In this document: piece by piece, positions 24,521 through 36,141 of the stretch
How positions within the stretch are numbered: position 1 is the stretch's first letter
Layout: each line of letters opens with the position of its first letter
Source of the DNA: Ictalurus punctatus
Taxonomy: Eukaryota; Chordata; Actinopteri; Siluriformes; Ictaluridae
DNA: 64,000 nucleotides
Direction of reading: 5' to 3'
NCBI RefSeq assembly: GCF_001660625.3
Contig: NC_030443.2
Coordinates: forward strand, 6,033,255 to 6,097,254
Notes under the pieces: generated by a model
Databases searched by the model: none
What the model saw: only the letters and a program-made list of their open reading frames with translations
What the model was told of the DNA's origin: nothing
Position numbers and translations under genes: made by a program

Positions 24521-24831
24521 GACATGTTGACTTAGTGGTTAGCCTCGCACCTCCAGGGTTGGGGTATCGATTCCTGCCTTTGCTTTGTATGCACAGAGTT
24601 TGCAAGTTTCCAGGTACCCTGGTTTGCTCTCCCAGTCCAAAGACATGCGTTGATTGCATTGATTGAGATTCCTAAATTATCCGTAGTGTGTGAATGTCTG
24701 TGTGATTGTGCCCTGCGAAGGGTTGGCTCCCTGTCCAGGGTGTCCCTTGCCTCATGACCCGAGTCCCCTGGGAAGGCTCTAGGGTCCCTGCAACCTTGTG
24801 TAGGATAAGTGGTACAGAAAATGGATGGATG
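24521..24831 (+). mobile_element. V-SINE-type retroposon, diverged
   Basis: Head TGACTTAGTGGTTAGCCTCG with box B GGGGTATCGATTCC, core CAGAGTTTGCAAGTTTCCAG, CAGTCCAAAGACATGCGTTG, and tail GGTACAGAAAATGGATGGAT. It has an internal deletion in the core compared with the copy at 12649. The first bases GACATG differ from the usual GGGGCACGG. Confidence 0.82.
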
Positions 24832-25670
24832 GCCATTTCAACTGTCCAACAATGCTGACTGGTAGTTGAAGTAAAAACAAACGTGTTTACACTTTATAAG
24901 AGTCTATGTCTTTGTAAGTTCTAAACATCACTCACAATAGGACCTGCTAAGAATGACAGAGACTGAATAAATGCTACAGGATTTGACAGTAGTCTTTCTC
25001 TTTACCGCTTTACAGCCTTAATGCCACAAAGAGAGTGTATTCTGATTCTGAAAATACATAAAGCAATTGTGTGTGTTTTTAAAAAAATGTGTTTACCTTT
25101 TGATCGACATGAGGGAAAATTAACAATCAAAACTAACATTTTAAACCTCGGTTACTTATTTTTGTTTTTAAACCACAGTTTTGCATATTGCATACTTAGG
25201 ACTCTGATCTAGTGTGAAAAGTTAAATCCATTACATCCATATTTGCACAAACCTTTTATACCTCTGCAGGGAAATATGATTCTGTGTAATGGCTGAACTG
25301 AATCCTGCTAGATGTGATGACATGAATGCCTTTTACAGGCAATCATAATAGTAGAGACTATTAGATTCAACCGAATTTCATTCCACTCAATCTGGCTTAT
25401 ACAGTCACTTCAACATTCATTCGTTTTGGTTTGTTTCTTTTTTCAGCATTTTCACAATGAGAGATATTAGGTGAAACAAAGCAAGCAAGAACCAAAGAAA
25501 AGGAAGGAGCAAGACAGGCAGTGTGAGGGTGGAATATACAAAAGGGAAACAAGGATGATGTGAGAAGGATTCCCCTCCTCCATCCCTCTGTTCTCTTCTT
25601 TCCTGCTGTCTCCATACAGATGACTGACTACACAAGCTGCTGGTCTGCCAGATCTGTCACATTAAGGCGT

Positions 25671-25676
<6 letters not shown>
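24832..25676. other. Unassigned DNA
   Basis: No gene or repeat boundary seen. Short frames on both strands lack domains. Confidence 0.4.

Positions 25677-25760
<84 letters not shown>
25677..25760. repeat. (AG)n microsatellite
   Basis: More than 40 near-perfect AG units. The frames through it encode Arg-Glu or Ser-Leu runs. Confidence 0.97.
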
Positions 25761-25762
<2 letters not shown>

Positions 25763-26218
25763 CTTTAAATGTACACAGTATAACCATCTGGCCAATGCAG
25801 TGAACTTACAAGGCAAGACAAGAGGTCATGTCTCCGTCAGGTTCTAGTCTTTTTTATTTCTATTTTTATAAACTGCATAACTACCGGAAGAGATGTTGGA
25901 TTGATTGATTGCATTAAGGACATGTTTTCTAAAAGTAGCTAAGCTAAATGACTCCCTTAGATCCCACCAATACTGAAATGCTCCACCAATAATCCATCTT
26001 TCACCTTAGAGAAGGCAAAGCTTTAGGAAGTTTATACTACATTGATCATAAAATTAAAAATAAGCTTGAACATAGTTGATATTCATACAGTTAGCTAACA
26101 AAAGGATTAGAAAACAAAGTGTGACAAATTAAAAGTTAAAATTTAAAGAAGGATTTAATAAATAGATATTACACCAAAAACACCCCCAGGTCTTTCATCA
26201 AACTTTCTTTGAGCAGTT

Positions 26219-26473
26219 TCACTGAGCCTCTGTCCATTGTAGACTCCAATTCCTGTTCTTGGCTGACAGGAGTGGAAGCCGATGTGGTCTTCTGCTGTTG
26301 TTGCTCATTCACCCAAACTGCATGAGGTCAGCAGTTTCTGAAATACTCAAACCAGCCCATCTGGCACCAACAACCATGCCAAGGTCAAAGTCACTGCAAC
26401 CGCATTTCCACCATCCCCCAATTCTGACAGTTGATGTGAAGATTGACCTGTATCGTCATGCTTTTATGAATGC
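26219..26473 (-). mobile_element. Tc1/mariner family D fragment
   Basis: On the minus strand the block encodes the N-terminus of a Tc1-like transposase: the part equivalent to CDLGFDLDRGMVVGARWAG and then ETADLLR-type helix residues can be read through CTTTGACCTTGGCATGGTTG and TTGGTGCCAGATGGGCTGG. The sibling at 56625-57105 keeps more of the same region. The catalytic part is absent. Confidence 0.7.
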
Positions 26474-26640
26474 ACATCGGGTAGTATTTCTACCTCACAG
26501 CTCCAGGGTCTCTGGTTCAGTACCAAGCTTGGGTTACTGTCCATGTGGAGTTTCACATGTTCCTTCGCATGTTCCTTGTTTCCTTCTGCCTTCCAAAGAG
26601 TCAAAACTGACCTGAGGTGAGTGAATGAATGAATGACATA
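26474..26640 (+). mobile_element. V-SINE-type fragment of the 61945 family
   Basis: CGGGTAGTATTTCTACCTCA, CAGCTCCAGGGTCTCTGGTT and AGCTTGGGTTACTGTCCATG match the 5' half of the SINE at 61945. A large internal deletion follows and the tail is GTGAGTGAATGAATGAATGA. It abuts the Tc1 fragment directly. Confidence 0.7.
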
Positions 26641-27340
26641 TTTGATTTATTGTGCTTAAATTGTATTAACCATACTGTACCTCATTCCTCAAACCAGAGG
26701 AAGCTAAAAACAAATTCAATAAAATAGGTCCAAGTTTAAAAAATGAACAAAATTACAGACTGCAATGACAGTGTTTCCATAAACACTGTTATAACTTTTT
26801 ATAAGCAAAGATGTTGGTAAACACTGCATAATGTTCAAATGAACACATTTGATTTAGCATACAGCAAGAGTTACGTGTAATAATAATAAAAATATTTTTT
26901 TTTAAAAAGCTTGCACACAGAGACAAGTGCTAATGTCTTGCAGTAATGTGTTTAATCAGCTTCGTGGTGCTGCAATCTGGTGATGCATTTAGAGCATTAA
27001 GCCTGTACACATGGAAAATCTAATTTCTGTCCCTGTTGAGATACAGTAATTAGTCAAAATGTTTTAATTAACAGTCAGACAGTGATTGAAGACAATGCAT
27101 CCAACGTGGCACTGGATTACAGTAATTTATAAGAAGTGCAGGGAAAGGATTTTTGTCTTAACTTTGTGATAATGAATAGGCATTAATCATTTACTGTTTG
27201 AGTACAATTTCTGATCCATTGCTTTTGTGTTAGAAAATGCTACAAGGTATGAAATAATGTAGTGTATGCCGTTTAGGATAATTGTCAAATTTTTTCATTG
27301 TATGAATAATGTATTATTTAGATGCTTTACATCATTACCG
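26641..27340. other. Unassigned DNA
   Basis: AT-rich DNA without a supportable gene or mobile element. Confidence 0.4.
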
Positions 27341-27379
27341 TGATTATATATATATTTTTTTCTAAGTTTACAGAGATTT

Positions 27380-27865
27380 TCCAAATTTCCAAATTAAGCA
27401 ACCCCTCTCAGCCATCTCATGGACTCTTCACCCTCCTGCTATCTGGCAGAAGTTACAGGAGCACGAGTGCCACCACCAGCAAAGTCCGCAACGGTTTCTT
27501 CCCTAAGGCAGTCAGATTACTCAACACCCTGCTGCCACCCAACACTCACCTGGGCTAGTCATTCACCTAACCGAGTATGACTCAATACCACTGCGCACCT
27601 GCACTTTACAAAGCTGCATCACTTTATATTTATGGAACACTATACTTAGTGCTGCTACAGACACACTACTAAATAGTTTACAGCCCATGTTCTGTGTATT
27701 TATTGTCCTGTGTATTTATTGTTATATCCTATGCATTTATTATTCTGTTCTGTGTATTTATTGTCCTGCGCTCATCTCACACTGGTGTGTATTTGCATTT
27801 TATGTAGTCTTGCGTACTATTATGTATTGCACCATGATCCTGGACAACGACTTTTCATCCAAATG
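27380..27865 (+). mobile_element. LINE 3'-end fragment
   Basis: The frame 27322-27558 encodes SHGLFTLLLSGRSYRSTSAT and then KVRNGFFPKAVRLLNTLLPP. The sequence S-G-R-x-Y-R-S followed by FFPxAVRLLNT is a C-terminal signature I know from non-LTR retrotransposon ORF2 proteins of fish. The stop is followed by a 300-base AT-rich 3' region with repeated TGTGTATTTATTGTCCTG units (27690-27775). No reverse transcriptase core is present, so this is a 5'-truncated copy. Confidence 0.6.
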
Positions 27866-28620
27866 TTCACAATTACAGTTTAAATTGAAAAGAATAAAAG
27901 TGTAAACAAAGTAATCTGATCTTCTGAACATTATCTTAAGCTACCAACTCTTTATGACATAGATATAACTGTCATGTTAACATTTTTTGCTTTCTAATCT
28001 AATGAGTGTACCTTAAATGCCGTGTCAGTATCAGTAACTGTGCAATGCTGTTGTTTAACTTTCTATCCGTCCTATTGAGAACATTTCCACTACTGCTTCC
28101 AAAAAAACATTCCCCATATTATTACTTCAAGACATGTCCATTTTTGGTTTTCTCTCCAAACTTCAAAAGTAATAGATCTGAGAGTTAGGCTAATGATACC
28201 ATGATGCTGCCAGCACATGTGCTCCATTAGTAAGGGACACCATATGTGTGTTTGTATGCTTCTGAAAATATGCATTCAAGAGTTACTTAAGCATCTGGAA
28301 TTTGAATGGTTTGTAACCTAGAAGATCTGAGACAAGTGCTCATCATTTCTAGACTTTGCATTGTGATGGTAAAGGTACAGTAAAGACATGATGTTTATTT
28401 CTGTACTACTGCACTAATCTGTTTTTATATAGCTAATTAATGCATTAAAACCCATAACAATTCAACATATAATAATGTTTATGTGAGGTTACGAATAACT
28501 CTGGAATCTGACAGCACATTGCACATGCATAGTGCACTAAAAAATATTGCTAAGTACATATTTTAAGGCGTTTTCTGCATAGGAGGATATGCGTTAGGAG
28601 ACATTGATCTTCTGGGGTGC
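27866..28620. other. Unassigned DNA
   Basis: No gene or repeat seen. Confidence 0.4.
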
Positions 28621-28736
28621 AAATTGGTGACCATAGGACCACCATGTTCAGTTTACCACTTCCTTCAGTGCTCACAGTAATTCCCAGTATGCAAACTGAA
28701 CATGGTGGTCCCATCATCACATGTTGATACCAATTT
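28621..28736. repeat. Hairpin-forming inverted repeat
   Basis: A perfect 19-base inverted pair, GGACCACCATGTTCAGTTT (28636-28654) and AAACTGAACATGGTGGTCC (28693-28711), encloses a 38-base loop. A further outer pair AAATTGG (28621-28627) and CCAATTT (28730-28736) extends the structure through an asymmetric bulge. It lies 33 bases left of the Tc1 at 28770 but is not part of its terminal repeat. Confidence 0.9.
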
Positions 28737-28769
28737 GTAGCAAAGAATATAAATTGCTGATAGCACATA

Positions 28770-30120
28770 CAGTAGGGCATGAACGTTTGTGAACCCTTTA
28801 GAATTTTCTACATATCTGCATAAATATGACCTACAACATCAGGGTTTCACACAAGTTCTGAAAATAGACAAAGAGAACCCAATTAAACAACAGAGAAAAA
28901 TATTATACTTGGTCATTTATTTATTGAGGAAAATAATCTAATATTACATATTTGTGAGTGGCAAAACTATGTGAACCTCTAGGATTAGCAGTTAGTTTAT
29001 AGGTGAAATGAGAGTCAGGTGTTTTCAATCAATGGGATCAGGTGTGAGTGAGTGCCCTGTTTTATTTAAAGAACAGGGATCTATCAGAGTCTAATCTTCA
29101 CAACACATGTTTGTGGAAGTGTATCAGAGCACAAACAAAGGAGATTTTTGAGGGCCTCAGAAAAAGAGTTGTTGATGCTCATCAGTCTAGAAAAGGTTAC
29201 AAAACCATCTCTGAAGAGTTTGGAATCCAACAATCCACAGTCAGACAGATTGTGTACAAATGGAGGAAATTCGAGACTACTGTTCTCCTCCCCTGAGTGG
29301 TCAACCAAGAAAAATCACTCCAAGAGCAAGACTTGTAATAATCTGCGAGGTCACGAAGGATCCCAGGGTAACTTCGAAGCATCTAAAGGCCTCTCTCACA
29401 TGGGTAATGTTAATGTTTATGAGTCCACCATCAGGAGAACACTGAACAACAATGGTGTGTATGGTAGGGTTGCAGGGAGAAAGCCACTGCTCTCCAAAAA
29501 GAGCATTGCTGCCCGGCTTGCAGATTGATACAGATCATGTGGACAAGTCAGAAGGTTATTAGAAAAATGTTTTGTAGATGGATGAGACCAAAATAGTATT
29601 TTTGGTTTAAATGAGAAGCATTATGTTTGAATTATACCAGCGAATTCTAAAGGAAAATATCAGGACATCTGTCCATAATCTGAATCTCAAGAAAAAGTGA
29701 GTCACGCAACAAGAGAAGGATCCGAAGCACACAAGTCATTCTATCAAAGAATGGCTAAACAAGAATAAAGTTAATGTTTTTGGAATGAGCAAGTCCTTAA
29801 TCCAATAGAAATGTGGAAGAACCTGAAACAAGCAGTTCATGTAAGGAAACCCACCAACATCCCAGAGTTGAATCTGTTCTGTTCTGAGGAATGGGCTAAA
29901 ATCAAGCTGATGTGCAGGACTGATCAACAGTTACCAGAAATATTTAGTTACAGTTATTGCTGCACAAGGGGGTCACACCAGATACCGAAAGCTCATTAGT
30001 TTAATTGAGTTCTCTTTGTCTACTTTTAGGACTTGTGTGAACATCTAATGATGTTTAAGGCATATTTATGCCTTAAATATGGAAATGTATAAAGGGTTTA
30101 CAAACATTCAAGCACTACTG
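28770..30120 (+). mobile_element. Complete but inactive Tc1/mariner, family B
   Basis: The left end CAGTAGGGCATGAACGTTTG and the right end CAAACATTCAAGCACTACTG are inverted copies, and each is flanked by TA (28768-28769 and 30121-30122), the expected target duplication. The inner TIR continues (GTGAACCCTTTAGAA against TATAAAGGGTTTAC, and a shared GCATAAATATGMC word). Total length is 1351 bp, within the usual 1.3-1.6 kb. The half-copy at 13033 belongs to the same family. Confidence 0.93.
29108..29950 (+). pseudogene. Tc1-like transposase, family B, inactivated
   Basis: The DNA-binding half spreads over frames: LRKRVVDAHQSRKGYKTISE with QQSTVRQIVYKWRKF, then KITPRARLVIICEVTKDPRV, then NNNGVYGRVAGRKPLLSKKS and a stop. 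Downstream, QQEKDPKHTSHSIKEWLNKN is the second catalytic block, but the expected QQDNDPKH Asp is Glu. The third block (PDLNPIE) is degraded around 29790-29815. Several stops and frameshifts separate the pieces. The terminal repeats are better preserved than the coding region. Confidence 0.9.
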
Positions 30121-30274
30121 TAAAAATATGGGAAAGAGGTCTGAGTTCATATCAGGGCGTTTTCCACCCATGGCTTAGTTCCTCAGGAGGTTGATGATTG
30201 AGTTTGTTGTGGCAGTGAAAGAAAACTGGGTATTTCTATTTTTGTTGTTACAATCTTGTAGCCTACCACTGTTC

Positions 30275-30460
30275 ATTCATTCAGTTATCTTCTTTATCCT
30301 GGTCAGGGATGTGGTGGAGACGGAGCAAGAGCCACCCTGAATGGGATGCCATTACATTGCAGGGCATCACACAGTCATTTGCTCACACCTATGTGAAATT
30401 TTGAGAAGTTAATCCACCCACTGGCATGTTTATGGGATATGGGAGGTGGGGAGCTGCAAT
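30275..30460 (-). mobile_element. V-SINE-type fragment (inverted)
   Basis: The sequence starts TTCATTCATTCAGTTATCTT, CTTTATCCTGGTCAGGGATG, then GCAGGGCATCACACAGTCAT and CCACTGGCATGTTTATGGGA: the inverted 3' two thirds of the V-SINE family seen at 61945. The tRNA-like head is missing. Confidence 0.7.
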
Positions 30461-33400
30461 CATGATTTTTTTAAGTAGTTGTACCATCTCTACTGAAAGC
30501 ACTGTGAAATGTTTAATACTTACTTGGAAAGGAGGAGTTATATTCTTTTAAAAACACGTCTATCATTTTGTTTTTGTAAACAACTGAATTACAACAGCAT
30601 GAGTGCAGATAAAAAAGCTAGCTAAAAGTGGTGCAATTATCCCTGACTCTATATCAAAACATTTCCATGTGATAAAATCTAAATCAGATCATTAGATTTT
30701 TCTCAATTGAATTGGCTTTGTTTCCAGACATCGTTATAGATTACCCGAGAGTTACAGTCAAAATCTAATTAGGAAATGCAATTTAATGCAGTCTAAGGAG
30801 AGTCAATTTAACTGAATGTGAAAATTTCCTTATGCTTGTTTATGTAAAAATGTGACTGGCTAGGTAATGGATGGTTATCATTTTCCTACCATTATGCAGC
30901 CATTTGGGGAGCAAGAGTAATAGTTTTCCTAATTATGGGTTAATGATGCTTACTTTGAAATCGCTTGCAGACCTTAGAGATGGATACATGACACAGTCAT
31001 GATTGGTGGTCTTTCAGAACAGCTGAAAGTAACTTCAGGTCAGACACCATATTGAAGAGGAGATGAGCCTATATTTATTTATTCTTTAAGTAACACATTA
31101 CAAGGACAGAGTTAAATGGTACTACCATTGAGTTCACTGCAGGAAAAGCAACATTGTAGAACATGGAGTTGTGCAGGCTAAGGATCAAGCAACTGCTGTA
31201 CAGATTATAACCTTTCAGCACTCTCCAGAGGTACAATCTCCTAGATGAACTTTTAGGTCCCAGAGATTTTCTTCTGTACTCACTGATCTCATGGTCATGA
31301 CCAAAAGCCCCAGCTAGATAGGAAAGAATCTTTTTTAACCACCTAATTCCAGGACAGACTCAAACTCTGTTAAGAGAAAGTGTCTCCAGGGTATTAATAC
31401 TATAATTTATGATGTGTGAGTTTCACTGGGTTGTGCTTCTGTTTTACGGGGTCCAGATGCCTGCACACACCTGGTACACACTGCAAAATGGAAGGTGGTG
31501 TAGTAGCGTTAGAAGGTGAACAACCAAAGATTCAGTATAGGATTCATATACTGAAAAGGATTTATTTTTATTAGGGCCCAGTGACAAAATAGAGCCTTTC
31601 AAACTATACATCCTTGATGGCAAGGTGGTAAAGATGAGGATTATAACAATCATATCTTGCATATCTAAATGAGCTAGGTGACAGTGGTAATATTATCTCA
31701 AGGTACTCTGCCTAGAACATATGAATGTTGCCCCTGGTATCTCTTTGTTGAATGCTGTTCTAATTTGGTGGAGGGAGGGAAGACAACAAGAGAAGACAAA
31801 GCCTAATAGTTGCCCTGGTACTATAGTTAGGCACCTCACGTTGTCCTATAAGGAACTGGAAAAAGGAAATTGAGTTCCTGAAGGAACTGTGACAAGGAGC
31901 CAGCTGGATCCATACCACTGATGGATAAGATAGTAGGTATGTGTACAGTATGTCTGATGTATGTCTGATGTCTGCATTGGGGATTATAGCTTTAAGCAAA
32001 GAAACTCATCCAGGAAAACCACTAGCAAAGCCATGCAGGTGTCTACAATGAGTGAGCACAGGGATCAGTTGTGGCAAGACTTTAGTCCCAAAGACTGTCT
32101 TCTTTCCTTCCTTCCAGCTATAGAAAATGTGTCATTGTTAAAAGAAAAAAAAAGATCATTCTTGTCAGTTCATGCACACTCTAGAGATTTCTTAGCCATC
32201 CTGAGCAGCCTGCTTCTTGAATTGTGGCTGACCATTGGTTGCAGTGGCTGATGTTGAATCTAAATCAGCTAGCCTATCTTGTCTCTGGGACATCAATATT
32301 ACGCAACAATCTAGGAACAGATTAGGCACACCCAGATGAAGACATGAAAGACAAATTTTATGGCCATCTTAATGATATTAGACACAATTTACATAGGTCT
32401 GAAAAAACAAAACAAAACATGGTATAGCAGGTCAAAAATAAGGATGGGGAACCTCAATGTTGAGGTAAATTTTTGCTGAAAGAAACCAGATATATTAGCC
32501 ATCAGTAGCCAGGTGGTAGCTGTTAAATTTTGAGCTAGGGTGCATGTGCCAGGAAAGCACATGAGATTTGGCAGCATACCTGGTTTGCAAAAAGTAAGCA
32601 TGGGCTAGGCACAAAAACACAGCCTTGCTGGTTGCAATGAATATTTTAGCTTCTTAAGCTGAGGGTCCCAATTGGATGCTGGAGTAGTTGGGTTTGATGT
32701 AGCAAATATTGTTAACTGAATGCCTGATTTGCAGTCAACAGCTAGCTCTGTAATTATACAGGTACCAGAGAGACCACTCCTTACAATAGCAGTGCCCACT
32801 GTAAATAACGTCTGGGTGCAAGACAATAATGTATCTTCTTGATTTATCTTCATTTTGATGAAATAGGTCTATTATGCATGGATAGACCCTCTGGGTCCCC
32901 ACCTTTCTCAGGACAATATCCTTGCCCTCCTATGAGGGTGGGCTTGTTTGGTGTTTCATAAATAGAATCAACATGGTCCACCAAACAATAAGGTGAGTCA
33001 ACGATCTCAGGAAGCCCTAATAACTAAAAATATCAGGATAGTGTTAAAAGTATCTTGATGTACTACATTCTAACATTTCCTTGGCAACTGCCTACAAATA
33101 TCACAACTAAGGAGGCAGTTTATCAAGTGCAACTGAAAGACGTATAAAACCTTGTTTTATATATGTGTGCTATTATTAGGATTTTGGACTGTTACATAGT
33201 GAAATTGACATAATCCAAATCAGTTTGTAATCAGTTACTGGCTCTCAAAATGTCTGTGATGCTCCTGAGTCATTAGATCATCATCAAAACAGAGAAGAGT
33301 GCTTATATTCACTGTACAGACATCAGTGGAGAAAGTTTTAAAATGACCTCATAAAAAGACATAAAAAACAAGAAGTTTAGTCAGACAAACAAAACTGAGT

Positions 33401-33480
33401 GTATGAATCTCTCTCTAAGCGAGAGAAGAAAAAGAGAGAGGCATATTTCAGTTCAGGAATGTCTCTAGTTTTCAGAATTT
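30461..33480. other. Unassigned 3-kb stretch
   Basis: The longest gap in the annotation. Many open frames of 60-100 codons exist on both strands (for example 31961-32251 on + and 32605-32853 on -), but I recognise no domain, splice structure or terminal repeat. GC content is slightly higher than the AT-rich surroundings around 31450-32900, which fits an old decayed element rather than unique DNA; this is only an impression. Confidence 0.4.
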
Positions 33481-33499
33481 GCAAGCCACACATTTATTA

Positions 33500-33735
33500 C
33501 TTTGTGGGGACCAAGTACTAGCCCAAACCAGTTCCAGAATGAAAATGCCACTGTGCACAAAGCAAGGTCCATGAAGACACAGTGTGCCAAGGTTGGAGTA
33601 GAAGAACTCGAGTGGCCTGCACAGAGCCCTGACCTCTTCACCGCACTAATGTGCTTGTGGCCGAACGTACAGAAATCCCCACAAGCATACTCCAAATTGT
33701 AATGGAAAGCCTTCCCAGTGAGTGGAAGCTGTTGT
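33500..33735 (+). mobile_element. Tc1/mariner fragment, family F
   Basis: The frame at 33502-33702 reads NQFQNENATVHKARSMKTQC and VEELEWPAQSPDL. In the matching Tc1-like family this is the second catalytic block (QxDNAPVHKA, here with Glu in place of Asp) and the SPDLNPIEH block, here changed to SPDLFTAL so the catalytic Glu is lost by deletion. The end GAAAGCCTTCCCAGTGAGTG corresponds to the C-terminal ESLPRRVEA region. N-terminal half and both TIRs are absent. Confidence 0.78.
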
Positions 33736-33754
33736 GCAAGCAGATATATGTGTG

Positions 33755-34920
33755 TTATGGTCAGCTGTTTCCTTCCTCCTTGACCTTTCAGCACCATTTA
33801 ACACAGTCAACCACAAGAGTCTCAATACTCGTGATACAGTATGACCTTGGTTTGCTCCCTACATGGAGGGTCAGTCATATCAGGTGATATGAAGGGGATC
33901 CACATCTGCTCTATGCAGACTCTCCACTGGTGTCACACAAGGTTCAGTACTTGGTCCTCTTCCGTTCTCCATCTATACTCAATCTCACATACTGTAGGTT
34001 TTCATACAGCTGCTATGCAGATGACACTCAACTCATCCTCTCCTTCCCCCTGTCAGAGACTCATGTGTCCGCTCAGATCTCTGCATTGGAGTAACCATGG
34101 ATAATCAACTGTCCTTTTCCTCTCACATTGCTAATCTGACATGCTCATGTAGATTTCTCCTTTACAACATCAGAAGATTTATCTATTTCTATCCACACAG
34201 GCCACTCAGGTGTTTGTTCAGTCCCTTGTCACTTCCAGATTGGACTACTGCAACTCACTCCTGGCAGGTCTCCCTCTGAGCACCATTTGACCTCTGCAAG
34301 TGATCCAGAATGCAGCTGCACAACTTGTTTTCAACCTTCCTAAATTCTCCCACACCACCCCTACACTTCCTCCACTGGCTTTCTGTAGATGCCCGCATCA
34401 GATTTACAACACAGATGCTTGCTTACAAAGCCAAAAATGGACTAACACCAACCTACCTCAAAGCACTTATCACACCCCACACTGCACCACACTCCCGCCG
34501 ATTCTCTAGCACTGCTTGATAGTCCTTCCATTTCACAAGGCACAAGGAAGGCATGCATCAAGACTCTTCTCGATTCTGGCACCTGGGTGGTAGAATTAAC
34601 TTCCTCTAAATGTCCAAAAAGAGTCACTGGCAGTCTTCAAACGACGACTAAAGACCTACCTCTTTCTGAAGTATTTAAATTAGCACTTTATTTAAAATTA
34701 TTGTGTTGTCTGTTTGCTTTTTTTAAAAATTATTATTATTATTTTTTTACTATATTACCTCCACAACAGAGATTGTTAGACTGATTTGTAGGTCGTGACC
34801 TAGTGCAGTGGTTTTCAAAGTGGGGGCGGCCCCCTTGGGGGCCTCCAGAGGAGGCGCCCGGGGGCCCCAACAATTTGGTGTGAAAAATAAACAAATACAT
34901 GATTTTTTCTTTCTCACTCT

Positions 34921-34967
<47 letters not shown>

Positions 34968-35215
34968 AATATCTAATGTAATGTAAAGATGTAAGATGTA
35001 ACTATTAATTAAAAAAAGGGGGGATATATTCAGAAGTCTGTATTTTAATGTGTTTTAATGACATCTTGCAAAAGGGGGTTAATGCCATTTGGGGGGCCTT
35101 GCCCTGGAAAAATTTGGGAACCCCTGACCTAGTGAACCAGTATCAGGATGTATTTATGTATTTAAGCATTCCTGTAAGTCACTCTGGATAAGGGCATCTG
35201 CCAAATACCTTAAAT
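33755..35215 (+). mobile_element. L2/CR1-like LINE, 5'-truncated, split by a MITE
   Basis: Reverse transcriptase motifs are visible across frames: a FNTVNHKS block (usually AFDTVNH), STGVTQGSVLGPLPFSIY (GVPQGSVLGP), and CYADDTQL with the YADD catalytic box at 34014-34025. The downstream part has GVTMDNQLSFSSHIANLTCS, QNAAAQLVFNLPKFSHT, IRFTTQMLAYKAKNGLTPTY and FKRRLKTYLFL-like text, all standard for the C-terminus of fish L2-type elements. The tail is GTAAGTCACTCTGGATAAGG. The copy contains several frameshifts and is inactive. Confidence 0.85.
34798..35134. mobile_element. hAT-type MITE with perfect 8-bp duplication
   Basis: The element proper is 34806-35126 (321 bp). Ends CAGTGGTTTTCAAAGTGG and TTTGGGAACCCCTG are inverted copies with a few mismatches (CAGTGGTTTTCAAA against CAGGGGTTCCCAAA). 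It is flanked on both sides by ACCTAGTG (34798-34805 and 35127-35134), an exact 8-bp duplication as expected for hAT elements. It interrupts the 3' region of the LINE. It carries a (CA)n tract at 34922-34964 and encodes no transposase. Confidence 0.93.
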
Positions 35216-35540
35216 CAGTCCCTCTGGGATTTTGCGATTGCAGAAATGAATGCAAAATATTCTGAGGCGCTCACGATTTAATTTTTTTTTTTAATCCTGC
35301 AGATTTTCTGCAGATACTGGCCAAGATGCATCATGTGACATAATCACAACGCGCATTCAGCCAAAGCCCTCTTTGATTCATGTGTTGAACAAGAGTACAG
35401 CTAAAAGGTCTCATTTACCAATAAACATCACTACGAAAGACCGTGCAAAGCAATTTTTTGCGATTTTTTTTGTGCGATCCACAAAATTGCATCGCAAATG
35501 ATGAAAAAACTTTTTTTTTTTCTCACAAAAACAAACAAAC
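35216..35540 (+). mobile_element. CAGTCCCTCC-end repeat family, copy 1
   Basis: Starts CAGTCCCTCTGGGATTTTGC, then GCAGAAATGAATGCAAAAT, CACAACGCGCATTCAGCCAA and GTCTCATTTACCAATAAACA. Four other copies occur at 39238, 41962, 48066 and 59473. The start falls directly after the LINE tail. No clear right terminus or duplication is visible. This copy has lost the open frame present in copies 3 and 4. Confidence 0.8.
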
Positions 35541-35819
35541 ATGTAAATGTAAAATGTGTCCACAAACTTTTCTCCACATTATCTACTTTATTTTGAGTCC
35601 TAAGGTTAGGGTTTGGTGGAATTGAGGAATGTCATTGTTTAGCTACAGTAATACAGTTATACAACAGTGTAGTGCTGAGACGAAGAGATTCTTGCGAAAA
35701 AAATCTAATGCATCTGAAGTCCCTTGTGCATCATATTTGTAACCCCTGGCAATAATCCTGCAGAACAGAACGCAGTACATGGTCTGCTATGTTTTATGAA
35801 CAGACCACAGGAATCCATT
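35541..35819. other. Unassigned DNA left of the promoter region
   Basis: No gene or repeat structure seen. Confidence 0.4.
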
Positions 35820-36104
35820 ATGCTGCTCGTGCTGTACGGATAGACGTTAGGACCGCGCAGACTCGGCGGGAATGGAGAACAGCAGCTGGGTTCGCCTTTC
35901 TCTGCCTCCAGCACATGCAGAACTTGTTTAACACCCGCACTTGAGGCACGAGGTCTGCTCTGCTCTGGTCTGGATGGCGTTTGGGAGGTGCTTCCAGTGC
36001 ACCGTGCACGCGTAAACCCGCCTTTTGTGTGCGTTTCTTAGTCAGACTGGGAAAGTCTTCGGGCTGACTTTGTGTGTGTGTGTGCGTGCGTGTGTGCGCT
36101 CGCA

Positions 36105-36141
<37 letters not shown>

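Noticed and set aside
32605..32853. 82-codon minus frame
   Set aside because: It looks somewhat protein-like (GTAIVRSGLSG), but nothing I can name, and neighbouring frames give no continuation.
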